Source: Schaedlerella sp. (lineage in GTDB: Bacteria > Bacillota > Clostridia > Lachnospirales > Lachnospiraceae). From it: 9,340 nucleotides of DNA. The position numbers and the translations under genes were made by a program. The stretch covers positions 1-9,340 of the forward strand of contig JAHHTO010000094.1 in NCBI GenBank assembly GCA_020024595.1, in the 5' to 3' direction. The notes beneath the pieces were generated by a model, which was not told where the DNA came from, ran no database searches, and saw only the letters and a list, made by a program, of their open reading frames with translations. This document shows positions 1 to 6,530 of this stretch, piece after piece; position 1 is the stretch's first letter; every line of letters begins with the position of its first letter.

Positions 1-28
1 GTGAAAGAAAATTATTTTACATACGGCT

Positions 29-181
29 CTAGTTCTGTGCCTCTGTTTCTACTAGCTTTTCGATGTTGCCGGTTTTGTCTAGAATAACTTTGAGATTGAT
101 ACCTTCGCTTATGCCGTTGTTACAGTAGGGATTGTGGTCTGTATCATAGAGAGTGTGGATAGCCTTTCTAGTTCGGATTGC
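29..181 (-). pseudogene. C-terminal remnant of an unidentified protein
   Basis: The minus strand is open from just after a stop at 182-184 down to a TAG at 29-31, giving about 50 residues with no ATG start. The translation looks like real protein rather than noise: it contains LYDTDHNPYCNNG followed by INLKVILDKTGNIEKLVE, with balanced composition and few rare residues. There is no start codon, no ribosome binding site and no readable continuation upstream, so I read it as the tail of a gene that was truncated or broken, possibly by the neighbouring mobile-element debris. I do not recognise the family. It could also be a chance open stretch, since it is short. Confidence 0.3.
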
Positions 182-246
182 TCAACTCAAAACGACAGGG
201 AAGTATCCCAAAGTTTGTGTAAACCTTCAAGCTGATGTAAGCATAT

Positions 247-271
247 TGATATGCTCCCCGTTAAGTAGACA
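247..271 (+). repeat. Possible IS3-family terminal inverted repeat (remnant)
   Basis: The 25 bases begin TGA, carry CCCC in the middle and end TAGACA. This is the layout I recall for one end of IS150-type members of the IS3 family (TGA...CCCC...TAGACA, reading inward). If so, the element body would lie to the right, but no transposase reading frame and no matching opposite end (TGTCTA...GGGG...TCA) is found before the gntR promoter, so only a scar would remain. The assignment rests on one short motif remembered from the family and is weak without a database comparison. Confidence 0.3.
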
Positions 272-292
272 ATTGAAAAATATAAATTTTTC

Positions 293-322
293 CTGCCAGT
301 AGAATATCTGCTGGCAGTTTTT
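293..322 (+). terminator. Rho-independent terminator-like hairpin
   Basis: Arms 293-302 and 308-317 pair over 10 bp with one G-T wobble around an AATAT loop, and five T residues follow directly (318-322). This is a textbook intrinsic terminator for rightward transcription. No intact + strand gene precedes it inside the window, so it may be left over from a lost gene or end a transcript entering from the left. Confidence 0.6.
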
Positions 323-436
323 ATGCGAGACTGCGAAGAAAAGTTTGGAAATAGAATTCTTCTATGATAATAAAGGTTGAAAGTCTTGGGGAATAGGCTA
401 TTCACCCTTGTTTTAATAGCTGCATAAAGATATGTC

Positions 437-465
437 AAAAACGGGCGAGAATTTCGTCCGTTTTT
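437..465. terminator. Terminator-like hairpin, possibly bidirectional
   Basis: Arms 437-448 and 454-465 pair over 12 bp with one G-T wobble around a GAATT loop. The stem begins with five A and ends with five T, so it can act as an intrinsic terminator in either direction. It would insulate the gntR operon promoter from transcription coming from the left. Confidence 0.6.
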
Positions 466-490
466 AGATTATTTTAAAGTTATTCCGGTA

Positions 491-556
491 ATCTCCCATC
501 GTATAGGAGGCTTAGCTTGCCATATATACCATAGAGCTGAGCCTAGTTCTGGAGAT
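491..556. other. Nested stem structure of unknown role
   Basis: An outer pair ATCTCC (491-496) / GGAGAT (551-556) encloses an inner 10 bp stem, AGGCTTAGCT (508-517) / AGCTGAGCCT (535-544), with one G-T wobble and a 17-base AT-rich loop. No T-run follows, so it is not an ordinary terminator. It lies upstream of the gntR promoter and outside the predicted transcript. It could be an end hairpin of a lost mobile element, a small structured RNA or chance; I do not recognise it. Confidence 0.3.
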
Positions 557-609
557 TTAATATCGTCTGATTCACTACATTAGTTCTTAAAAACTGTACA
601 TATTATATA

Positions 610-638
610 TTGACAGTATAATCAGTATAGTATATACT
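610..638 (+). promoter_or_regulatory. Near-consensus sigma-A promoter of the gntR-ABC operon
   Basis: TTGACA at 610-615 is a perfect -35 box. It is followed after exactly 17 bases by TATACT at 633-638, one base from the consensus -10 box. Transcription would start near 645, leaving a leader of about 130 bases before the gntR start at 776. Such a strong promoter needs a repressor to be kept quiet, which fits the GntR protein encoded next and the inverted repeats lying over the promoter. Confidence 0.8.
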
Positions 639-659
639 GTACTTGTAGCTTAAGTACAG
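613..659. promoter_or_regulatory. Interlocking inverted repeats, candidate GntR operator
   Basis: Three symmetrical arrangements overlap the promoter. CTGTACTT (637-644) and AAGTACAG (652-659) form a perfect 8 bp inverted repeat with a 7-base gap, centred on the expected transcription start. CAGTATA (623-629) and TATACTG (633-639) form a 7 bp repeat with a 3-base gap over the spacer and -10 box. ACAGTATA (613-620) is also repeated in inverted form at 633-640. Further CTGTAC-like sequence occurs at 594-599. A dimeric GntR-family protein bound here would block RNA polymerase. Autorepression is inferred from position and from YtrA-type systems in general. Confidence 0.6.
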
Positions 660-775
660 CATATATGCATATATCAGAGCAAGGTTGATTTTTAGCACTG
701 TATAAAATGATTACCTGTTCTCTGTAGAGTGTAGGAATCACTTTCTCTGAAATATTTGAACAGGATGATAGGATT

Positions 776-1153
776 ATGGAAATTATTTTAAGTAATGTGA
801 ATGCAAAGCCGATTTATGAACAGATTACGTCTCAGATAAAAGGTATGATCATGAGTGGTGAACTGAAGCCGGGAGATTCAATGCCATCGATGCGAAAGCT
901 AGCAAAGGAACTTCATGTCAGTGTGATTACGACTCAGCGGGCATACGATGACCTTGTAAAGGATGGTTTTATTGTGACTGTTCCGGCAAAGGGGACTTTT
1001 GTTTCTGCACAGAATCAGGACTTTATCAGAGAAGAGAACCTACGGAAAATAGATGAGCTTTTGAGTGAGGTCAGTGAGATTGCAAAGCAGAATGGAGTAC
1101 CGTTGATGATGTTGAAAAAAACGTTGGAATTATTGTTTGACGAGCAAGAGTAG
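776..1153 (+). CDS. GntR family transcriptional regulator, YtrA subfamily
   Basis: The 125-residue protein is a winged helix-turn-helix repressor with only a short C-terminal tail. Residues 8-76 match the GntR DNA-binding domain: PIYEQITSQIKGMIMSGEL opens it, PGDSMPSMRKLAKEL follows, then SVITTQRAYDDLVKDGF and the wing ending KGTFVS. The remaining 45 or so residues are helical and charged, as in the YtrA subfamily, where they serve dimerisation rather than binding a large effector domain. The ATG is preceded by modest AGGA sequences at 762-765 and 770-773. The gene leads an operon with an ABC ATPase (16 bases downstream) and an ABC-2 permease, the standard YtrA arrangement. It probably represses its own strong promoter; the inducing signal, often a cell-envelope-active compound in this subfamily, cannot be read from the sequence. 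Confidence 0.92.
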   Translation: MEIILSNVNAKPIYEQITSQIKGMIMSGELKPGDSMPSMRKLAKELHVSVITTQRAYDDLVKDGFIVTVPAKGTFVSAQNQDFIREENLRKIDELLSEVSEIAKQNGVPLMMLKKTLELLFDEQE

Positions 1154-1169
1154 GGTGGAAGGAGATATT

Positions 1170-2027
1170 ATGGAGAATGTCATTCAAATCAAGAATTTAT
1201 CAAAGGAATACAAAGATTTTTCTTTGAAAAATATTACGTTAAATGTTCCGAAAGGAACAGTTCTGGGATTGGTTGGCGCAAACGGAGCGGGTAAGTCTAC
1301 GTTGATTCAGTCTATACTGGGAATCCTTAAATCAGATTATGAGCAGCTAATGATTTTTGGAAAGGATATGAGGAGGCAAGAAAAAGAAATAAAAGAAGAT
1401 ATTGCCGTGATATTTGACACAAGTCATTATAGTCTACAGTATACTCCGAAATTTATTGGAAAGATGTTGGAGAAAGTTTACCGGAATTGGGATATGGAGA
1501 AGTATAATGAATATCTGACACGCTTTAATCTTCCAGCTGAAAAGAAACTGAAAACGTTTTCAAAAGGAATGAAGATGAAGTTGGAATTCGCCATTGCATT
1601 TAGTCACGATCCGAAATTGTTGATTTTAGATGAGGCAACCAGTGGACTGGATCCGATTTTTCGAGATGAGATTTTGGAACTGATCAGGGAATTTACTGTG
1701 GAAGAAAATCACACGGTGTTGTTGTCATCACACATTACAAGTGATCTGGATAAGGTGGCAGATTATATTGCATTTATCCATGAGGGAGAGTTGCAGTTTG
1801 TGAAGACCTATGATGAAATCCAGAATAATTATGGGATTTTGCACTGCGGTCAGAAATTTTTTGAGTTACTGCGGGAAGAGGATATTGTGTCGTTTAAGAA
1901 AGAGCCATATGAATATAAGGTTTTGGTGAAGAACAAAGCAGATATTTTGAATGTATTTCAGGATTTGGAGATGGAGAAGGCATCTATCGAAGATATCATG
2001 CTGTTTTATGTGAAAGGAGAGGCGTAA
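1170..2027 (+). CDS. ABC transporter ATP-binding protein (YtrA-operon type)
   Basis: The 285-residue cytoplasmic ATPase would power the membrane protein encoded next. Walker A is GANGAGKST at 36-44, the signature is SKGMK at 131-135, Walker B is LLILDEA at about 150-156, the D-loop SGLDP is at 158-162 and the switch histidine is in SSHIT (H188). Where most ABC ATPases have the Q-loop glutamine, this one reads AVIFDTSHY with aspartate 83, which I recall as common in this exporter subgroup. Residues from about 220 onward form an accessory C-terminal region. An ATG 33 bases upstream (1137) is in frame but overlaps gntR; the start at 1170 is chosen because AAGGAG at 1159-1164 sits at the right distance and the domain begins there. 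The substrate is unknown. Confidence 0.93.
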   Translation: MENVIQIKNLSKEYKDFSLKNITLNVPKGTVLGLVGANGAGKSTLIQSILGILKSDYEQLMIFGKDMRRQEKEIKEDIAVIFDTSHYSLQYTPKFIGKMLEKVYRNWDMEKYNEYLTRFNLPAEKKLKTFSKGMKMKLEFAIAFSHDPKLLILDEATSGLDPIFRDEILELIREFTVEENHTVLLSSHITSDLDKVADYIAFIHEGELQFVKTYDEIQNNYGILHCGQKFFELLREEDIVSFKKEPYEYKVLVKNKADILNVFQDLEMEKASIEDIMLFYVKGEA

Positions 2028-2028
2028 A

Positions 2029-2679
2029 ATGTTTGGAATTATTAAGAAAGATTTCTATGATTCATTTTGTGTTCCGAAGAATCTGGCAAATAACGTGATA
2101 GGACTTGGAGTGATATGGATTTTGGCATTGTTGATGGGACCGGGAGAATATATGATGTTACTTTTGGTTGTGGTTACTCTGCCGATGATGTCGGTGAGTG
2201 TGCTGCAGTATTCGATGGAACAGGATGAGCTGGCAAAGTTTGATGAAATTCTGTTGACGTATCCGCTCAGTAAAAGAGAGATTATATTGGCTAAATTTAT
2301 CGATAATTTTCTATTTACAGTGGGAGTTTCGGTTATCTCCTTTTTATTGATGTTATGGTATGTGGTTGGATGTGGGGTGACGAATATGAAAACCGGATTT
2401 TTATATTGGATGGCGGGGAATGTAGTAGCATTGTTTATAGCTGCGGTAAGTTCTATTGTGTTTTACTGGTTGGGCAATAAAATAGGAACCGTAATCTATA
2501 TGATAATGGTAGGAGTTGCAGCATTTTCTTATGTAATTACGTATCTGAATGTACCGGTGGAGAAAATTGTTGCACTGGGATCATGGAAACTACTTGGAAT
2601 CGGATTTGTAATTTCTGTACTGGCACTGATTGGCAGCTACTGGGGATGTCTGAAAATTTACACAAAGAGACATTCGTAA
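2029..2679 (+). CDS. ABC-2 type permease, six membrane segments
   Basis: The 216-residue integral membrane protein has about six hydrophobic helices, near residues 20-36, 41-60, 93-115, 124-147, 152-172 and 185-206. The cytoplasmic stretch after helix 2 contains LLTYPLSKREIILAKF, close to the 'P.sr.eiv.aK' pattern typical of ABC-2 permeases that accompany YtrA-type regulators. It starts one base after the ATPase stop, with its AAGGAG (2014-2019) inside the end of that gene, so the two are translationally coupled and very likely form one transporter as a homodimer of each half. Export of a peptide, lipid or drug is the usual inference; no substrate is visible. No terminator follows. Confidence 0.88.
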   Translation: MFGIIKKDFYDSFCVPKNLANNVIGLGVIWILALLMGPGEYMMLLLVVVTLPMMSVSVLQYSMEQDELAKFDEILLTYPLSKREIILAKFIDNFLFTVGVSVISFLLMLWYVVGCGVTNMKTGFLYWMAGNVVALFIAAVSSIVFYWLGNKIGTVIYMIMVGVAAFSYVITYLNVPVEKIVALGSWKLLGIGFVISVLALIGSYWGCLKIYTKRHS

Positions 2680-2737
2680 GTAAGAAGAGTTATGATAAAA
2701 TATATGAAAAAGTGCGGAATATCTGTGGAGGGAAAAC

Positions 2738-3427
2738 ATGAAGAGAGAGATAGATCTCAAAGAGGTCTCTGACGGGAAATTATATACATCGAATGACATG
2801 GTAAAAATGGGGTGTGACGACTGCAGTGGCTGTTCGGAATGCTGTACAGGCATGGGAAATTCGATTTTGCTGGATCCATATGATGTCTATCAGTTGACAA
2901 AGGGGTTACAGTGTAGTTTTGATGAGCTGATGAATTCAGACTTGTCCGGTGAAAATGTTACATCAGGAATTATAGGAATAGACATTGTGGATGGATTGAT
3001 TCTGCCATATTTGAATATGAGAGGAATTCAGGAGCGTTGTTTTTTCTTAAATGAAGAGGGAAGGTGTAGGATTCATGATATTCGGCCCGGATTTTGTCGC
3101 TTGTTTCCGTTAGGTCGTATTTATGAAAATGGAACTTTTTACTATTTTCATCAGATTTATGAGTGTAGGAAAACGCATCGGACCAAAGTAAAAATCAATA
3201 AATGGCTGGGGATTCCAAATTTGAAAAAATATGAACAGTTTATATTGGACTGGCATGACTTTCTGGAGAAAGTCGGTGAAGAGGTTCGAAGAAGCAGTGA
3301 TGAAGGGATGGTAAAGCAGACGGGGTTGAGTCTTTTGTATGTATTCTATCGGAAGCCCTATGATGTTCAGAGAGATTTTTATGAACAGTTTTATGAAAAA
3401 ATGGCGGTGTTAAAAAGTATGATTTGA
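2738..3427 (+). CDS. YkgJ/CxxCxxCC family cysteine-cluster protein
   Basis: The 229-residue soluble protein carries a dense N-terminal cysteine cluster, C26-x2-C29-x2-C32-x2-C35-C36. A second block follows with C101 (CFFL), C110 (GRCRIH) and C120 inside RPGFCRLFPLG, then C143. This is the pattern of the YkgJ/CxxCxxCC family, thought to bind a metal ion or iron-sulfur cluster through these cysteines; the biochemical role is not established. The C-terminal 80 residues are helical with no recognised motif. The start has a good GGAGGG at 2727-2732. It lies 58 bases after the permease and 46 before the phosphofructokinase with no visible promoter or terminator between, so it may be read through from the gntR operon. 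The family name is secure; function is not. Confidence 0.8.
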   Translation: MKREIDLKEVSDGKLYTSNDMVKMGCDDCSGCSECCTGMGNSILLDPYDVYQLTKGLQCSFDELMNSDLSGENVTSGIIGIDIVDGLILPYLNMRGIQERCFFLNEEGRCRIHDIRPGFCRLFPLGRIYENGTFYYFHQIYECRKTHRTKVKINKWLGIPNLKKYEQFILDWHDFLEKVGEEVRRSSDEGMVKQTGLSLLYVFYRKPYDVQRDFYEQFYEKMAVLKSMI

Positions 3428-3473
3428 GAAGACGTGATGTGGAAATCAGACAGAAGAAAAGCGAGGGTAGTTT

Positions 3474-4379
3474 ATGGTTTATACAGTGACATTGAATCCG
3501 TCTTTAGATTATGTGGCAGCAGTAGAGACTTTTCGGACGGGCAGAATTAATCGAACAACCAGAGAAGCGATTTTTCCGGGTGGAAAAGGGTTGAATGTAT
3601 CAAGAGTGTTAAAGGCGCTTGGTCAAGAAAGTATTGCACTTGGATTTGTCGCGGATTTTACCGGGCAAATGATCCGCGTGAAAATGGAAGACTTTGGATG
3701 TACCTGTAGATTTGTTGAGGCTAAAAACGGGTTCAGCAGACCCAATGTAAAATTACATTCAGAAGAAGAAACAGAAATAAATGGAAAAGGTCCGCTGATT
3801 GGCGCAAAAGAGTTGGAAGAATTTTATGAGTGTTTAGATGATTTGGCGGTGGGAGATTATTTGGTTCTGGCTGGTAGCGTTCCGGATTGTATGCCCAGTG
3901 ACAGTTATAGGAAGATCATGGAATATTGTCAAGGGAAAGGGGTTCGATTTGTTGTCGATGCAACAGGAGAAGTGCTCAAAGAGGTGTTACCGTACCGACC
4001 ATTTTTGATCAAGCCAAATCACCATGAAATTGGAGAGATTTTTCGATGCAGTGTAGAGACGGAAGAAGAACTTCTTTTTTATGGGAAAAAACTACAAGAA
4101 ATGGGAGCTAAAAATGTACTCATATCAAGAGCAGGAGATGGAGCAATTTTGCTTACTGAAGAGGGAGATGTATTAAAAAGTTCTGCTCCAAAAGGGAGAG
4201 TTGTCAATTCTGTGGGTGCAGGTGATTCCATGGTTGCAGGATTTTTGACGGGATATCTGAGTACTTCGGATTATAAAGAGGCACTTTCTCTTGGCGTCGC
4301 TGCCGGAAGTGCAACGGCATTTCATGAAGATTTAGCGACAAAAGAAGAGATTCGGGAAGTTCTAATCAATTTTCATTAG
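3474..4379 (+). CDS. fruK: 1-phosphofructokinase, PfkB family
   Basis: The 301-residue cytoplasmic sugar kinase belongs to the ribokinase/PfkB superfamily. The N-terminal substrate-binding motif is FPGGKGLNVSRVLKALG at 34-50, AGSVP is at 133-137, KPNHHE begins at 180, and the C-terminal ATP-binding/catalytic motif is NSVGAGDSMVAGF with catalytic aspartate 251. Length and motif spacing fit 1-phosphofructokinases, which convert fructose-1-phosphate to fructose-1,6-bisphosphate; tagatose-6-phosphate kinase (LacC) is the close alternative and cannot be excluded by eye. FruK is usually next to a fructose PTS transporter and a DeoR regulator, but neither is here, so the substrate assignment lacks support from context. 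The start has a weak GAGGG at 3463-3467. The gene may be the last of the preceding transcript. Confidence 0.85.
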   Translation: MVYTVTLNPSLDYVAAVETFRTGRINRTTREAIFPGGKGLNVSRVLKALGQESIALGFVADFTGQMIRVKMEDFGCTCRFVEAKNGFSRPNVKLHSEEETEINGKGPLIGAKELEEFYECLDDLAVGDYLVLAGSVPDCMPSDSYRKIMEYCQGKGVRFVVDATGEVLKEVLPYRPFLIKPNHHEIGEIFRCSVETEEELLFYGKKLQEMGAKNVLISRAGDGAILLTEEGDVLKSSAPKGRVVNSVGAGDSMVAGFLTGYLSTSDYKEALSLGVAAGSATAFHEDLATKEEIREVLINFH

Positions 4380-4410
4380 AAAAACTACAGAATAGAACGA
4401 TTCTTTTCAG

Positions 4411-4439
4411 TTGAAGTTATAAAAAACGACAGCTATAAT
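4411..4439 (+). promoter_or_regulatory. Sigma-A promoter of the purO-purH unit
   Basis: TTGAAG (4411-4416) and a perfect TATAAT (4434-4439) are separated by 17 bases. Transcription would begin near 4446, giving a leader of about 100 bases before the purO start at 4545. I find no known purine riboswitch core in that leader. Confidence 0.75.
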
Positions 4440-4455
4440 GGGTATGTAGGACTGG

Positions 4456-4468
4456 CCGAATCGTTTGG
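4456..4468. promoter_or_regulatory. Imperfect palindrome in the purO leader, possible operator
   Basis: CCGAATCGTTTGG is an imperfect 13-base palindrome lying 10-20 bases after the predicted transcription start. Its CCGAA half resembles the core of PurR boxes described in Bacillus, but the second half and spacing do not match a proper pair. No PurR gene is visible, so this is only a candidate for purine control. Confidence 0.2.
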
Positions 4469-4544
4469 TGTATTGAAAATGCAAAGAATCGAGGATAGCT
4501 GGTTATCACTTAAGTTAAGTTTTCATTTAAAAGGAGAGCTATCT

Positions 4545-5258
4545 ATGAATATGTTATCCATTGAACAGGAATTGAAAAACAATGCATATCCGGGGAGAGG
4601 AATTATCATTGGGAAAAGCGCAGACGGAACCAAGGCAGTGACTGCATATTTTATTATGGGCCGTAGTGAGAACAGTCGTAATCGAGTGTTTGTGAAAGAG
4701 GGAGAAGGAATTCGTACTCAGGCGTTCGACCCATCCAAGTTGACAGATCCCAGTCTGATTATTTATGCCCCGGTGCGTGTGCTTGGCAATAAAACAATTG
4801 TAACGAATGGGGATCAGACAGATACTATATACGAAGGAATGGATAATCAAATGACATTTGAGCAGTCTCTGCGTTCCAGAGAGTTCGAACCGGATGCACC
4901 AAATTATACACCGCGTATTTCAGGGATTATGCATGTGGAAAGTGGAGTGTATAACTATGCGATGTCGATTCTAAAGAGCAATAACGGCAATCCGGAAAGC
5001 TGTCATCGTTATACCTTTTCATATAAGAATCCAACGGCAGGCGAGGGACATTTTATACATACATATATGCATGATGGCAATCCGTTGCCAAGTTTCGAGG
5101 GCGAGCCGAAATTGATTTCTGTGCCGGATGATATCGATGGATTCACAGAACTTCTGTGGAACAATCTAAATGAGGATAATAAAGTGTCTTTGTTTGTACG
5201 TTATATTGATATTGAGACAGGGGAATATGAGACTAGAATCGTAAACAAAAATAAATAA
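4545..5258 (+). CDS. purO: IMP cyclohydrolase, PurO type
   Basis: This 237-residue enzyme would close the purine ring, converting FAICAR to IMP in the last step of de novo purine synthesis. The evidence is resemblance to the archaeal PurO fold family: an opening with YPGRGIIIGKSADG (15-28), then MGRSENSRNRVF (38-49), the block VTNGDQTDTI (86-95) aligning with NGSHTDTI-like sequence in methanogen PurO, and YTPRISG (121-127). It is longer than the roughly 200-residue archaeal proteins. An in-frame ATG at 4473 exists, but AAGGAG at 4531-4536 lies 8 bases before the ATG at 4545, and the conserved region begins just after it. The gene directly precedes the AICAR formyltransferase, which lacks the usual N-terminal cyclohydrolase domain, so the pair replaces bifunctional PurH. 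Confidence 0.88.
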   Translation: MNMLSIEQELKNNAYPGRGIIIGKSADGTKAVTAYFIMGRSENSRNRVFVKEGEGIRTQAFDPSKLTDPSLIIYAPVRVLGNKTIVTNGDQTDTIYEGMDNQMTFEQSLRSREFEPDAPNYTPRISGIMHVESGVYNYAMSILKSNNGNPESCHRYTFSYKNPTAGEGHFIHTYMHDGNPLPSFEGEPKLISVPDDIDGFTELLWNNLNEDNKVSLFVRYIDIETGEYETRIVNKNK

Positions 5259-5293
5259 TAATTGGAAAATCCCACGAAAAAGGAGTGCGAAAA

Positions 5294-6472
5294 ATGAAAG
5301 AACTGGAATTGAAATATGGGTGTAACCCGAATCAGAAACCATCTCGTATCTATATGCAGGATGGAAGCGACCTTCCGATAAAAGTATTGTGCGGACGTCC
5401 GGGATACATTAATTTTCTGGATGCGTTTAATGGTTGGCTGCTGGTATCAGAACTTAAGAAGGCAACAGGACTTCCGGCGGCTACCTCTTTCAAACATGTA
5501 TCACCGGCAGGTGCAGCGGTGGGACTTCCGTTGACAGATACATTGGCAAAGATTTACTGGGTGGATGATCTGGGGGAATTGTCCCCGCTTGCATGTGCAT
5601 ATGCAAGAGCAAGAGGTGCGGATAGAATGTCTTCTTTTGGAGATTTTATCGCATTGTCTGATGTGTGTGATGTGGATACAGCAAAACTGATCAAGCGTGA
5701 GGTCTCTGATGGTGTAATTGCACCGGGGTTTGATCAGGAAGCACTGGAACTTCTGAAACAGAAGAAAAAGGGAAATTATAATGTGATCCAGATTGACCCA
5801 GAGTATGTTCCGGCACCGATAGAACATAAAGAGGTGTTTGGTATTACGTTTGAACAGGGAAGAAATGAATTGAAGATTGATGATGATTTCTTTTCGAATG
5901 TTGTGACAGAGAATAAAGAGATTCCAGAAGATGCAAAGAGGGATCTTGCAATTTCTATGATTACACTGAAATATACACAGTCTAATTCAGTATGCTATGT
6001 GAAAGGTGGACAGGCAATCGGTATTGGTGCAGGTCAGCAGTCTCGTATCCACTGTACCCGACTTGCCGGACAGAAGGCAGATAACTGGTGGCTGCGTCAG
6101 TCGCCGCAGGTGCTTGGACTTCAGTTTAAAGATGGTATCGGACGTGCAGACAGAGATAACGCAATTGATTTGTATATCGGGGAAGAATACATGGATGTGC
6201 TGGCAGACGGTGTCTGGGAAAATACGTTCAAAGTAAAACCGGAAGTGTTTACTCGTGAGGAGAAGCGTGCATGGCTTGATAAGCTGACAGGCGTTGCTCT
6301 TGGCTCAGATGCATTCTTTCCGTTTGGTGATAATATTGAGCGTGCGCACAAGAGTGGTGTTGCATACGTGGCACAGCCGGGTGGCTCTGTAAGAGATGAC
6401 AATGTGATTGCAGCATGTAACAAGTATAATATGGCGATGGCATTTACTGGAATTCGTCTTTTTCATCATTAA
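5294..6472 (+). CDS. purH: AICAR formyltransferase (PurH-type, no cyclohydrolase domain)
   Basis: The 392-residue cytosolic enzyme transfers a formyl group from 10-formyltetrahydrofolate to AICAR, giving FAICAR. Recognisable motifs are KYGCNPNQ at 7-14, SFKHVSPAGAA at 65-75 with the catalytic Lys67-His68 pair, YTQSNSVCYVKGGQ at 227-240 followed by IGAGQQSRIHCTRLAG, and DAFFPFGDNIERA near 339-351 leading to QPGGSVRDDNVI. Classic PurH is about 510-530 residues with an MGS-like cyclohydrolase domain in front; that domain is absent and is supplied by the upstream purO. The ATG at 5294 is preferred over a GTG at 5285, because the GTG lies in the AAGGAG site (5280-5285) that serves the ATG with an 8-base spacing. 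The long hairpin at 6531-6585 closes the unit. Confidence 0.94.
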   Translation: MKELELKYGCNPNQKPSRIYMQDGSDLPIKVLCGRPGYINFLDAFNGWLLVSELKKATGLPAATSFKHVSPAGAAVGLPLTDTLAKIYWVDDLGELSPLACAYARARGADRMSSFGDFIALSDVCDVDTAKLIKREVSDGVIAPGFDQEALELLKQKKKGNYNVIQIDPEYVPAPIEHKEVFGITFEQGRNELKIDDDFFSNVVTENKEIPEDAKRDLAISMITLKYTQSNSVCYVKGGQAIGIGAGQQSRIHCTRLAGQKADNWWLRQSPQVLGLQFKDGIGRADRDNAIDLYIGEEYMDVLADGVWENTFKVKPEVFTREEKRAWLDKLTGVALGSDAFFPFGDNIERAHKSGVAYVAQPGGSVRDDNVIAACNKYNMAMAFTGIRLFHH

Positions 6473-6530
6473 AAGGAATAGGGAAAGTAGATATGTACCT
6501 GTAATTAAAATAAGTGATACCTTGGATCAA

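Larger units (their letters stand above)
182..609. other. Gene-free stretch with mobile-element debris and hairpins
   Basis: About 430 bases hold no convincing coding sequence on either strand. A minus-strand reading frame at 187-438 exists, but its composition is low-quality, it lacks a ribosome binding site and it runs straight through two strong hairpins. What the stretch does hold is listed separately: an IS3-like end (247-271), two terminator-type hairpins (293-322, 437-465) and a nested stem structure (491-556). The AT-rich, gene-poor character differs from the tightly packed genes that follow. Confidence 0.5.

Noticed and set aside
187..438. 83-residue minus-strand reading frame
   Set aside because: It has no ribosome binding site, an odd composition, and crosses two strong hairpins and the IS3-like end; a chance frame is more likely.
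1137..1169. Upstream ATG extending the ABC ATPase by 11 residues
   Set aside because: It overlaps the end of gntR and lacks a ribosome binding site, whereas the ATG at 1170 has AAGGAG at proper distance and the family's usual N-terminus.
4380..4410. Terminator after fruK
   Set aside because: Only four-base complementary stretches (AGAA/TTCT) are present, too weak to call. Termination before the purO promoter is plausible but not shown.
4398..4491. CGATTCTTT / AAAGAATCG inverted repeat flanking the purO promoter
   Set aside because: Nine base pairs separated by about 75 bases can occur by chance, and no loop or repeat structure supports it.
4473..4544. Upstream ATG extending PurO by 24 residues
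   Set aside because: The strong AAGGAG at 4531-4536 serves the ATG at 4545, and the extra residues do not resemble the family.
4440..4544. Purine or ZTP riboswitch in the purO leader
   Set aside because: I could not find the conserved core bases or helices of either class, and no terminator or sequestering stem is visible.
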